Shown in pieces: positions 1 to 11,273 of a stretch of DNA of 64,000 nt. Under the pieces are notes generated by a model. It did no database searches, was not told the origin of the DNA, and saw only the letters and a program-made list of their open reading frames with translations. Origin of the DNA: Torreya grandis (Eukaryota > Streptophyta > Pinopsida > Cupressales > Taxaceae); contig JARHVA010000002.1 of assembly GCA_037957365.1 (NCBI GenBank), forward strand, positions 900,001 to 964,000, written 5' to 3'. The stretch's first letter is position 1. Each line of letters begins with the position of its first letter. Made by a program: the position numbers and the translations under genes.

Positions 1-1263
1 CCACCATCCCTAAAATCATATTTAATATAATCTACTTAAAGTAGGTTTTAACTATTTTAAATTTTTGAATAATTTTAATTAATTAAAACAAGATCACAAG
101 TACCACTATTAAATATTAGAAAAACTTAAAAATTTGAAATGATGCAATGATTGAGTGAGTGACAGAGTCAACCGAGGCTGTTTATTATTGGAAAAAAGAT
201 GGAAACATTTAAGGAAGCTAGATGACACATATTGTAGTACATGCAGTAGGATAAACCTGACTGTTTACAAAAAATGAAATTGTAAAACATATTAAATGTA
301 GAACCACAGTGTCAGATTTATTTTTTGAATGCTATCAATTTAGTGGAATTTAGAAAATGTGGGTGCTATTTAAAGAAGTTGTTGTAAAATTTCAAAATAT
401 CAAAGAATGGGTTGAGTATACAATATTGAATAAGTCTTAAAGTGTGATGATGATAGAAGGAATAATGTTAGGACACCTAAGGAAGCATGTAGAAATAACA
501 TGTTGTAATTTAAAATCTTTGTGCTATTGCTAATGCTCATGATTTATGAAATTTTCTATGGCAAGGACTTTTTTTGGTGCCTAGTACAATTCAATTTGGA
601 TACCAGTTTAAAATGTGAAATATTTTAGGACTCGAGAATGTATTCCTTTAATGATAGTTTTATGGAGCTTCACCAACCTCAAAATTATTCTGAAAGTAAA
701 TTTATTCAACATTATAGTCTTTATTGTTAAGTTTGGTGATGTCACATTTAATTTCAATTAAAATTACTTTAGTTGTAGGATAAAAACCACCTCATTACTT
801 CCTTTAATTATACGGGGGATCCTCTTCTTCAAACAAAGGAGTAGAACCCTGATATAGCCAAGGTAAGCTATCTATTCACATCTATTTTTCTTTATTGATA
901 GGATTTTCTTGTGAATATGTTTTTATCATAAAATTGTGTTGTAGGTTTAAAATTTGATGTTTACCTCATTGATAGATCCCATATGTTCAAGCATAAAAAT
1001 TAAAATAGGTGTTGGCATTCAAATCTGCACTCTAGATTTTAGTGGAAAAAGTAAACCAAGATGAACTCTTTTGACAATATATGGTTTCCCTAAAAATACA
1101 TTACAAACCAAATCTAGATTTAAGGTGACATATGAGAGGTGACATACTCTCTTCATTATTTAGGTTTCTAATATTATATGAATGATTTTGTGATGTAATT
1201 TTTCTAATAGCAATCCAGATAAGCTTTGAATTTTTTTAATGTTATAGATTTTGGAGGTTCACT
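1..1263. other. AT-rich non-coding stretch
   Basis: I see no long open frame, splice-bounded exon, RNA gene or recognisable element here. The sequence is AT-rich, with scattered short A and T runs. The slightly more GC-balanced patch around 810-870 has no supporting frame or copy elsewhere in the window. Confidence 0.6.
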
Positions 1264-1282
1264 ATTATTATTGTTGTTGTGG

Positions 1283-1326
<44 letters not shown>

Positions 1327-1360
1327 GCTGTTGCTATTGTTGTTGCTACTGTTGTTGTTT

Positions 1361-1392
<32 letters not shown>

Positions 1393-1412
1393 ATTGTTAT
1401 TTTTTGTTGTTT

Positions 1413-1453
<41 letters not shown>

Positions 1454-1486
1454 ATTGTTGGTGTTGTTTTTGTTGTTGTTGTTGTT
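1264..1486. repeat. (TTG/GTT)n trinucleotide microsatellite
   Basis: The tract is an almost uninterrupted run of TTG units, with a few variant units (GCT, CTA, TTT, TTA). It passes directly into the hexanucleotide tract on its right. All six frames read as homopolymer or dipeptide runs, which explains the long open frames here. None is a gene. Confidence 0.97.
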
Positions 1487-1866
1487 ATCATTATCCTTAT
1501 CCTTATAATTATCATTATTGTTATTGTTATCATTATCATTATCATTATCATTATCGTTATCATTATCATTATCGTTATCATTATCATTATCGTTATCATT
1601 ATCGTTATCATTATCGTTATCGTTATCATTATCGTTATCGTTATCGTTATCGTTATCCTTATCGTTATCATTATCATTATCATTATCGTTATCGTTATCG
1701 TTATCATTATCATTATCATTATCGTTATCGTTATCGTTATCGTTATCGTTATCGTTATTGTTATCGTTATCGTTATCGTTATCGTTATCGTTATCGTTAT
1801 CGTTATCGTTATCATTATCATTATCGTTATCGTTATCGTTATCGTTATCGTTATCGTTATCATTAG
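1487..1866. repeat. (TTATCN)n hexanucleotide repeat with CG/CA variants
   Basis: This is a tract of about 63 hexamers alternating between TATCGT and TATCAT forms, with rare TATCCT and TATTGT units. The variant position is always the CpG dinucleotide of the unit: CG becomes CA, and once TG. That is the expected result of cytosine methylation and deamination on either strand. Open frames across it encode only dipeptide repeats. Confidence 0.96.
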
Positions 1867-3303
1867 TATGTTATTTTTATTGTAGTAAATTTATTTTATA
1901 CTTTTCTAGTTATCTGAGTTGAGGGTAGAAGGATCATTTCTCAAAAAAATGTGGGTCTCACCAATTTTATTTTTGGCCTACTAAGAATAGTCATCATAGT
2001 GGATGCTTCAGCTCAATGTAGAATGGAATTGGAATCATGGCTACCAATGAACCTAGACCATTCAATAAATAGTTATTTTTTGTAATAGGTAGTTTACTTG
2101 GATGAATTATGATTATTTTACATAATCTATTTGCCAACATAAAAATGAAACTTTTATTCAAATGGAGCATATTACCTACTCTTAATGTCAGTGCTAGAAT
2201 GGGGGAAAATAGCATATATATATTTGTCTCATGTGAGATGAATCTTGGTGCTTTGACCACCATATAAGCATCTTGATAATTATATAAAGATTGAATCATG
2301 TGGATAGCATCATCATTTATTTATTTAAAATGTAAACATTGTGATCACCTAAGTTATACATTGAATATTATAATAAGTTGAGAGTGACCACAATCTTAAG
2401 AGTATAATATTATATACTAAGTTAGTAATATTGAACAAAGTCTAGGTGGTCACTTTGTTCAATATAGACTCCATGAAGTCTATGGAAGTTAGTAGATCTG
2501 TACATATTCTATCAATAATTGTGACTCCATGAACTTGCTACCTATGGAAATGAATATTAAAATATCAACATAAGTTATAATAATCAAATTTAAAATTTGA
2601 TAAAATTAGATTTTATGTTAATACAACTAAAGACCTCAATTAAATAAAGGATTTATATATGATGTTTATTAAGAAAAATGTTATTAATGTTTCTTACCTT
2701 TTCAAATATTTTTAATTTTATAGTGAGGTCTATTATATTATTTGATAAACGTGGGTGATTTTTTTCTAAATGAACCTAACCATAAGCCCAAGATCATAAC
2801 TAGACATGTGCTTAGAGAATTAAATTACAATAAAACTATCCATATGTATTTAGTAGGACTAATTGTGGAATAATTTTTATGTTCTTCTAGCATTGATACA
2901 TGATATGTAAGTGTACATGTTAGTGTTATACTCTTAAGTTTTGTTTGATTACATTTATCCTTTTATGAAAAGAAATAATAATTGGTTTCAAAATAGACCA
3001 AGAAGGGTGGTATACATCCTCTTCAAACAATAACTATACTAGGTATGAGAAATTCAATCTTTCATATTTAGCTTCTATTTGAGGTTCCACACATATATCA
3101 ATTAAATAATCATATGGATCTCTTATCTCCAACCTAAAATTATGATATCCTAACCTCATTAGATAGTAAATTTAGTTTATAAACTCACTCTAAAACCATA
3201 AATTCATATTAAAAATTCAACAGAGGTGATATCACTTAAGCATTAGGAATTAACATGCTATAATTTAAATAAAACTTCACTCTGCTAAATTTCTAAATAT
3301 TTT
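1867..3303. other. Non-coding AT-rich stretch
   Basis: A 101-codon minus-strand frame lies at 1994-2299, but it shows no recognisable domain, and other frames of the same stretch are equally open in pieces. No element boundary, RNA gene or internal repeat is visible. Confidence 0.5.
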
Positions 3304-3957
3304 CAACAATAGAAAATAACATAAATAAGGAGAGACCATCCTTTTATAAATAACCAAACATAAGTTTAGTAAAATATATTGAAGTAATAGTAAGTTAATA
3401 TTATAAATTGAAAAAATATATGTAAGTGAATAAGAAAGCTGCTAAGAATAATAAATCTACTAGGATAAAATTTTAAAGTACTACCTATTTAGAATGGCTG
3501 CATTGTTGGGGTCATAATTTTTATATGTGTACTCTAGTTTCAATAAAAATTAAATTCTTAAAAACATCAAATCATGATGTATAAGTTCAAAAAGATAAAT
3601 ATATGTGATGATACAATACAGAGCTCTATTCAACAATAAAAAATAACATAAATAAGAAGAAACCATCTTTTTATAAATAACCAAACATAAAGTTAGTAAA
3701 ATACCTTAAAGAAATAGTAAGCTAATATTATACATTGAAAAAATATATGAAAGTGAATAAGAAAGATTCTAAGAATAATAAATCGACTAGGATAAAAATT
3801 TAAAGCACTACCTATTTAAAAAGGTTGCATTGTTGGGGTCATAATTTTTATATGTGTACTCTAGTTTCAATAAAAATTACATTCATAAAAATATAAAATA
3901 ATGATGTATAAGGTCAAAGAGATAAATATATGTGATGATACAATACTAAGCTCTAAA
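3304..3957. repeat. 327-bp direct tandem duplication
   Basis: Two adjacent copies, 3304-3630 and 3631-3957, align end to end. Both start at CAACAATA and include the shared landmark GCATTGTTGGGGTCATAA (near 3500 and 3827) and TATATGTGATGATACAATAC near the end. The copies differ at scattered positions and by small indels, so the duplication is not recent. No coding frame is conserved between them. Confidence 0.9.
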
Positions 3958-4231
3958 AATTATCTAAGGGAGAGAAACCAATAGTCATGTACCCTAAATT
4001 CACACTTATGTGGTGTGTAAATAATGCCACGTCAACACAAAAATTGGCATTGATGGATAGTTTAGCATGTTCAATTTATGATTCTATATTTTGAAGATCT
4101 GATGTAGCAATATGGACCTATGTTTTTAATTGTTTTTAAAGGTGTATTTATGGTGTCATTTTAGAGGTCCAAAATTTTAACAATCATAACATCACCCACC
4201 AAAATCTCAATGGGTGTCAAAATCTAGGAGT

Positions 4232-5672
4232 TGAAACTTGAGTTGATAGCATGCATCCCATGGAATGAATACACCTAGTTTGAGGTGACAAAGCATTAAC
4301 ACCACACCACCCTATAGTTATTACCCACTACCATGGATTCAATTCACCAATTGACATGTTATTTAACACTAACCTTCCCACACCTTTGTCCCTATTGATC
4401 CATCACATTTCATGCATGTTGTTTTTGAAGGGAAGAGGAGATGGAGGGTTTGAATATGAGATGATGGGAAGAGTAATAGTCTCTACATGAATGATTACCA
4501 TTATTTACCATCACTAGGTACAAGAGAGGTTTTTAACACCTCATTAAGGTTGTGACTCAAATCATTTAAAAAATACTAATATGGCTTCAAATGTTTGTTG
4601 AAAATAAAATAATTTTTTTCTCTTGCAATCATTCCTCACATTATTAAACTATAGTTAATTTTAGATTATTGATCTATGAATCATTCTTGTAAATATTTAT
4701 TTTGACTTACAATTTTTAATGGAAGTGTAAGGTTTGAATCAATCACATTTATTTCACTGATGCTTGGCTTGCCATTGATGCTGATAGGTGAGGTTTTTTA
4801 TACCTCACTAAGGCTATGAACCATATGGTTTATTATACCTCAATAACATTATGTCATTTCATTTTGGAAATGTTAATATGGATTTTAATGTTTGTTAATA
4901 ATTAATGATTTTATTTAGTCATTATGTCAATTATTAGTATGGCTTAGCCCAATGTATTTGCTATATGGATCATTTGAAATGAGTAATTTTGGATTTAAAT
5001 ATTGAAATAAAATCATAAATAATCTTTTATTTAGTGATTTATAATTGAAACTTTAGTTATATATGTAAGCCATAGAATGCATACACCATGTTTGAGATGA
5101 CAAAGCATTGATGTCTCACCACCCTAAAATTAATACCCACCACTTGGCATTCATTTTGACCATGCTTCACCATATCACGCTGACTTGCTCATCTCTTCAT
5201 CCCCATCAAGCCATACATTACATAAGTAGGGGTTTTTGAAGGGAGGAGAGATGGAGGATTTCAGAGATGAGATGTTGGAAAGAGTAGTAAAATCAACATG
5301 AGTGATTACCCTCATTGCTAATAGGTGAGGCTTTTTATACCTACCTAAGGTTATGATCCATATGGTTTTTAATACCTCAATAACATTGTGATTCCTCACT
5401 AAATATTTGGTTTAAACCCTATTACAGTGATGCTAAATTCTTTCTTAATCTCTTATCCTTCACATCATCTCTTCATTGAGCCATTCTCCTACCTAGTTTA
5501 TAAATGGTGTTTGGTTCCTCCATTTTTGTGTTATTTTCCTATTCACTTTACTTCTTCCATTTATCCACCATGTGATGGTATTAGTGTTTTAACACTACTA
5601 GGTCTTAATCCTCACACATGTAGATGTTTTATAGGTCTCGATGTTTGTAGGTGAGGTTTTTCATACCTCACT
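4232..5672. repeat. Degenerate repeat family with GTGAGGT...ACCTCAC hairpin
   Basis: Two related blocks, about 4232-4560 and 5068-5350, share an ordered set of landmarks: a GAATGCATACACC-like start, GACAAAGCATT, CACCACCCTA, TTTTTGAAGGGA followed by a GAGATGGAGG-like run, GATGAGATG, and a hairpin near the end. Additional partial units carrying only the hairpin lie at 4787-4808 and 5650-5671. The hairpin has a 7-bp stem, GTGAGGT pairing with ACCTCAC, around a T-rich loop. Frames within the units are not conserved. Class unknown. Confidence 0.75.
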
Positions 5673-7858
5673 AAGGCTATAAGGAAAATGGTCTAAATTT
5701 TTTTGAGTATGACTAGGATAGTTTGTTAAATAATAAATAATATTATTGGTGTGTGTGAATCTTTATGTGATTTCTCATACTATTGTAGCTAAAGTTTAAT
5801 TCACTGTAGTTAATCTATGAATCATAATTACAGTTTATGTTTTCCCAGGTGGACTGAAATGATTAGGTTTTTTTTAGTATTCTAGGTTTATTTCTTGTGA
5901 CATTATGATAAAGTCATTTAATAAAAACTAATGGCCATTTGAATTTAACATGTGTCATAGGTGGGTATTATAATTTTTTTAATGATATGGCTAGCTTAAT
6001 CACATTCAATTTTCTTTGTTTTCAATCCTCTATGATTACTAAATATGTTTAGGATGAGAACATTTTCTTGTTGGATACAAAGAGCAATAAAATTCACCAT
6101 TTCATAAAGGATTTTGTAAATAATCTTCAATATTAAAGGGTGACTTTGAATGACCATGGTAGTGAATGAAAACCTTCAGGGCTTCCATCAATGATACCAC
6201 CTATGTGCTTTCCCTTAATGCAATGACACATTTAGGTGACAATTATTATGGATTGCATATTTTAGTGAATGTTTCATTACTATGATTTTTTAGGTTTTAA
6301 TTATATATGGTTTAATAGGTACAAGTCATGAGCCAAATTGTCTTATGGTTTGGAGTTAATTATCTTATTTTCTTAAGCTTGAACAATATTATAAGAAGGA
6401 TCATTTACATGGATGTAATTATTAGAGAGAAACATTTGTCATTTATTTATATCCATGTCATCTATTATAAAAATTAACCTTAAATGGTAAAAAAAAATTA
6501 AGACATAATTACTCATTTTAAATGGCTCATAGATTGATCACACTAAAATAAAATACAATAATTATAGATTCATAGTCTTGGTGAGATATAAAAACCTCAC
6601 ATGTACGCAGTGATTGCTACACAAAATCTAATTATTAATTGTGTTGAAAAACACAAGTACAAATTGAAGTTTTAAATCAAGAATCCAAATTGATGGGTTT
6701 ATCTAATCCCAAGAATTATACCTTAACCATAAACTTAATTAAACTATAGTTTAAGAATTCATAGAATTGTTCCTAGATACGAGAAAAATATTTATTTTTT
6801 AAAAAACGTTTTAAGCCATATTCACATTTTCATGCTCAATTGTGTAGAAGCTAACAATAATATAGTATATTGTGTAGAATTTGATTTCATATGAATCAAT
6901 GTAGAATGACCGTGCACTGTAATTGGGTAGAATGAAAATTGAAATAAAAGACTTAGAGATTAGTTTTATATTATAAGTTATTATTGAAAAATTTTAAATA
7001 TGATTTTAATATTTTGGTGAGCCTTACATGTTTTCATCAATCATATAGGGACTTCGATAGGAGCAGCAATGAACATTCAAGAAAAAATAAATAGAAGATA
7101 AAATGGATGTATATTTCGGCTTAAAATATTATGAAATATGACAAGTTAGTTTACAAGTTTGCACATGTTGTATTAACTTCATAGAATTCTAAGTGTTGAT
7201 AGTAATTAAAAGGACACCTTGTATTTGACAAGTAATATAAAATTTATATTTTGAACTCAATATGTGCATATATCTATATGTAAATCTTAAATTTAGACAC
7301 TAATAATAAATATCTTGTGTACTAATAAATATCTTGTGCATAGGTTAAATATTTTTTATGAATTTGTGCATAATATCAATGTTCAACTATTGGGTACAAA
7401 TGTATTTGTAAGTAATAAACAATTTATTTATTAATATTAATTAAAAAATGATCTCTAGTTATCCCTCATACCCTCAACTACCCTCTGAACTATTAGGTCT
7501 TCTCCCTTTTATTCATCTAAATTTCTAATTTATGGTATGTTAAAAAATTTCCATAAATTTGTATTTTTTTGAAAATGGCACAAAATTATTCGATAACGAG
7601 CATGAGTCACTGTTAAGATAAACAATTTTCAAATATATAATGAAACAATGTTTTTTCAATAAGTATTAAATAATATTGAAAGAGAATGCAAAATAAATTA
7701 CTTTAGTCCAATTAATAGAATCTAGCATACCATTATATGCAATTATCATCCAAATTTCACTATGCAACTATTTCTTTTTTATTTTACTTACACATTAGAA
7801 TAAAGAATAAAATTATGATAAGAAATATCAGATTTATTCAACTTTAATTTCACATCAT
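5673..7858. other. Non-coding AT-rich stretch
   Basis: No gene or element is recognised. The only landmark is an inverted copy of the GTGAGGT/ACCTCAC hairpin at 6580-6600, which ties this stretch to the repeat family on its left. Confidence 0.5.
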
Positions 7859-8060
7859 CATGATTAACCAAGTTTGAAAAAATATTTGTGATCTCTTTTC
7901 GACATGTTTATGATCCAAAATTTTAAAGATAAAAACAATCAAACTTTTAAAGTTGAATCCTCTTAAAATAAATATTGAAAAATATGAAATAGACTTCGTT
8001 TGAGATATTATAAAATATATTTTCAAATATACACACATAAACAATCAACTTTCAAAATTT
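7859..8060. repeat. Dispersed repeat, copy 1 (pair of 9229-9440)
   Basis: This shares an ordered series of landmarks with 9229-9440: an ATGATT start, TGATCTCTTTTC, a TTTTAA-GATA-AAACA-TCAA stretch, AGTT-AATCCTCTT, and a closing ATATTTTCAAATA. The match is imperfect, with small indels. The family is not recognised. Confidence 0.65.
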
Positions 8061-9002
8061 ATTTCTCTTCAAAAAAATATATATAAAAATAAAAATAACT
8101 TCTATAAAATATACTTTCAATTAAGAAAATAAAATTTCTGCTTAGATCAAAAGTTTTGGTCCTCTAAAACCAAATTAAAACGATTTTTTGTTTTCCCTTT
8201 CAATATTAATACAGAGTTGATGAATATTGACTTGCTAGAGACTATTATGATAACACATATAATGTATTTAAAATCTTAATGGTAGAACCTACACATCTTA
8301 ACAACATGATTATACTTGTAAATTATGTTTGTAATTTTTAATAATATTATAAAGAATACTTATGTAAATATTATGAAAAAAATAATATATTAATATAAAA
8401 AATAAATTTGAAATATATTAAAAAAATAAAAATCTAATAAAATAAAATACTTATATAACAATAATTGAATAATATAATAAATATATAAATAAATTCTTTA
8501 AAAATTTACCTTTCACTATTAACCTATTAACTATTTATTTTATATAATACTTAAATTGTTACATAATATGAATTTGTATATATATATATATATGTGTGTG
8601 TTTATTTTTTTTTGTTTTTTTTGGGTGATAACATTAAATATTATAATATAATTTATTTAAGAACACAATTAACATTAAAGCCTTGACCGATTTATATAAT
8701 TCAAGTTTTTAAATGAAAATCTTAAATTAAATAAACTGGCACAGCATGTTCCACAGGCTTTCATGCAACGGGTGCAGGCAATCTAGCAGCCTGCAAAGAC
8801 ACCCACAAAAACAATATTAACCTCTGAGAATATACAAAATAATTTTTTTGTGCTGCAGAAATAAGACATAACATATACTTTTATGAAAGACATCTATGAT
8901 GAATCTGAATTTGAAATACATGTCTTGGTGCAATATAACTTATCCAAAATAATTTAATGCAAAGGACATTCATAACCAGCAACTAGATATTTAAGAGAAC
9001 TT
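8061..9002. other. Non-coding stretch
   Basis: This is AT-rich sequence with a short (TA)n(TG)n tract at about 8577-8600. The segment at 8740-8815 is less AT-rich (GCAGGCAATCTAGCAGCCTG and neighbours) and could be eroded genic sequence, but no frame supports that. Confidence 0.45.
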
Positions 9003-9230
9003 CTACACTTGTGGGACTACTTCCGATTCACCATCACTTTCAGCAGAGAAGATTAACCCAAGAATTACTGATCTTATTAACAGTTCAACGATTGGGAATA
9101 TTGTGTTGTTCTGTGGCAAACCGAGCGATACCCATACCGACAAAAGCATAGCATCTCTACAATGTATAGATATAAAAACTATGATCCTTTTTTCTGCCAC
9201 CGTTAATTTCACACCGTTTCGACTAGCCAT
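9003..9230 (-). pseudogene. Exon-like island, unidentified
   Basis: This short segment is less AT-rich than its surroundings and open on both strands. On the minus strand an ATG at 9230 in good plant context (ATGGCT) begins a 75-codon frame starting MASRNGVKLTVAEK. It includes a hydrophobic stretch (about residues 39-56), an acidic tail and a stop at 9003-9005. On the plus strand an equally open frame contains SSTIGNIVLFCGKPSD. A diverged copy lies at 36,341-36,480. There the plus-strand frame remains open, with mostly conservative replacements, whereas the minus-strand frame gains one stop. The true strand is therefore unresolved. It could be a first exon of a decayed host gene or part of a repeat family. 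I do not recognise the product. Confidence 0.35.
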
Positions 9231-9440
9231 GATTGAAAATAAAAAACTATGATCTCTTTTCCACCTTTTTTGGTCCAAGTTTTAAGGATACAAACAGTCA
9301 ATTTCAAAGTTTAATTCTCTTTCAAACCAAATTAATAAAATTTAGGGAAGTTTAATCCTCTTTCAAAACAAATTAACAAAATTTAGGAAATACTTTCCAT
9401 TTGAAATTTTACAAAATATATTTTCAAATAAAAAATAAAT
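9229..9440. repeat. Dispersed repeat, copy 2 (pair of 7859-8060)
   Basis: This is the second copy of the repeat described at 7859-8060. It also contains a local duplication: AAATTAATAAAATTTAGG (about 9329) and AAATTAACAAAATTTAGG (about 9371) follow each other with their flanks. Confidence 0.65.
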
Positions 9441-10367
9441 CGTCTTAATTAGATAAGAATAAAATTTTTGAATAAAGTGTTACACCATTCAAATTAAATT
9501 AAAATAATTATTTTTTTGGGGAATGATTTTAAAAATATTAAAAGTGGTGATGAGTTGTAATATAATAAATATATTTACTTTTAATTAAATGTCAAGAGAT
9601 ATCATTCTCTACATATGTCACAAATTTAATTTTAATATAAATATTTTAAAAATGATATTTCTCAATATATTTTACATATTAAAAATATTTAAATATTTAA
9701 AATATCAAAAAAAAAAAAAAAAAAAAAAATGTCTCGATCAAAATTTAATGTGTATTTACATTTAAATTGTATAAGCAAAAATAAACTCTTAATTAAAATT
9801 GAGAAAAATAAAATAAAATGATTTTATTTAAAATTATTGTTAAGATCATTCTTAAGATTAAAAAATAAATATAAAAAGATAATATTTTTATATTTATATT
9901 TTATTTCGATCAGATAAATTTAATTATGTAATCTCATGATAAAAACATCATGTTATATTTATAATACTTAATATAATATATTTAGATTGAATTTGAACAC
10001 AAATAAAACTGTTTTCACCTTAAATTTTGGCCTTCACTTGTTATATATACATACAAATTATTAATTATTTTTTCAAAATATTTAAAATAGAGTAGAAGTT
10101 TTGATACTTATTTTCCACCATTTAATTAAATATAAAATTTTGACTAAATGAAAAAGATGTGCAACTTGGATTCGTTTGTACTGTTTTCAATATTAAAAAA
10201 TAGATTGATTTGAGATTTAACTAAATGAAAAATGTCTCATTTAAATTTTTTTAAATTGTTTGTGATTTAATTTTTTTAAAAAAAATTGACCATATTTATT
10301 TATAATTTAAATAAACATACTTACCCAATATAATCAGCAATAAAAATATATGAAAAGGACTTGTCTC
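9441..10367. other. Non-coding AT-rich stretch with poly(A) tract
   Basis: There is a 23-nt A run at 9707-9729. No coding sequence or target-site duplication was seen beside it that would make it the tail of a LINE or processed pseudogene. The rest is very AT-rich and featureless. Confidence 0.5.
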
Positions 10368-10553
10368 TAAAAACGTGGCAGGGATTAAAATGATTTACTT
10401 TCTAAATTTACATGGAAATATTAAATAAAAGAGTTTTGCATCTTATAATGGCATATGGATTAAAAACGTGGCAGGGATTAAAATGATTTACTTTCTAAAT
10501 TTACATGGAAATATTAAATAAAAGAGTTTTGCATCTTATAATGGCATATGGAT
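10368..10553. repeat. Perfect 93-bp tandem duplication
   Basis: The unit at 10,368-10,460 is repeated immediately at 10,461-10,553 with no difference seen by direct comparison. Both copies start TAAAAACGTGGCAGGG and end GGCATATGGAT. Every other old repeat in the window is visibly diverged, so this duplication is recent or, less likely, an assembly artefact. Confidence 0.95.
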
Positions 10554-10851
10554 TAAATTAAAAGAGATGTGTAGCTTAAAATGTCACATCATTTAAATTA
10601 TATGTAATTTAATTTTAAATTTAAATGGATTTAAGAAGAATTGGAAGAAAAGTTTATTTCAAAGGTTACCATACAATTTAAATAAAGTTCTATTGATTGA
10701 AAATGTTTATTTAATTGTAATTTTATATCTATTTTATATATTTGTTTGTGAATAAATATTTTGGTTAAAAGTTAATATTAGTGATATTTTAATTAATTTT
10801 TAAAATTTAAAGTTTGTTATTTTTAGAGATAATTTTTACTTCAATTTTATG

Positions 10852-10856
10852 TTATG
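10852..10856. repeat. Target-site duplication TTATG (left, outer element)
   Basis: TTATG directly precedes the left LTR end at 10,857. The identical TTATG follows the right LTR at 28,018-28,022. This exact 5-bp match fixes the outer element's limits. Confidence 0.88.
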
Positions 10857-11262
10857 TGTCAAAATAAGTTAATATGTGATCTTTTCATAGAGTGAGTACA
10901 CAAGAATTTTGTCACAATAATGACATTACTTGTATTTAGTAATATGTAAGAAGATGATGTGCAATAATTTTTTGATGTATTATACTATCTTGTTTACCAA
11001 TTATTTTATCTATTACAATAGTTTGGTGAAGAGGAATATAAAGGAGTAGGGGGAGTTAACTCGCAAGCAAATTCACTATAAGACTGAGTGTAACTTACTG
11101 TGAAACTCATAGAAGAACTCACAATGGTACTCAATTGAACTCTAGGTGGAACTCACCCTATCAGCCACTTAACCTCTTATCACACCTAAGTAAGTTGAAG
11201 CTACATATGTAGGGATTATCCATTTAATAAGTAAATATAATAATAAATATCCTACACTAACA
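10857..11262 (-). repeat. 3' LTR of outer element
   Basis: This 406-bp LTR begins TGTCAAAATA and ends ACTAACA on the plus strand, so it has TG...CA ends. It matches 27,616-28,017 and 55,124-55,526 along its full length, with substitutions. A cluster of ACTCA motifs (11,057-11,156) is retained in all three copies. Confidence 0.9.
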
Positions 11263-11273
11263 CCCCTCTTAAG
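11263..11273 (-). promoter_or_regulatory. Polypurine tract of outer element
   Basis: Read on the minus strand this is CTTAAGAGGGG, directly abutting the LTR start TGTTAGTGTAGG. That is the place where plus-strand DNA synthesis of an LTR retrotransposon is primed. A second similar purine run, minus-strand AAGGGGAGGGCGGGGG followed by TGTTGGTCTGAG, lies at about 11,440-11,466 and may be a duplicated or older PPT/LTR junction. Confidence 0.75.

Noticed and set aside
1204..1922. Five overlapping open frames of 85-219 codons on both strands
   Set aside because: They are translations of TTG and TTATCN microsatellites: homopolymer or dipeptide runs such as poly-Leu, poly-Val, Ser-Leu and Ile-Thr. 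They are not genes.
1994..2299. 101-codon minus-strand frame as a gene
   Set aside because: There is no recognisable domain, no conserved copy and no splice context, and the length is plausible by chance in 64 kb.
4525..5671. GTGAGGT hairpins as Helitron 3' ends
   Set aside because: The hairpins are not followed by a CTRR terminus at the usual distance, and no Helitron 5' end or replicase trace is present.
9707..9729. Poly(A) tract as the tail of a LINE or processed pseudogene
   Set aside because: No coding or LINE-like sequence lies upstream and no target-site duplication was found beside it.
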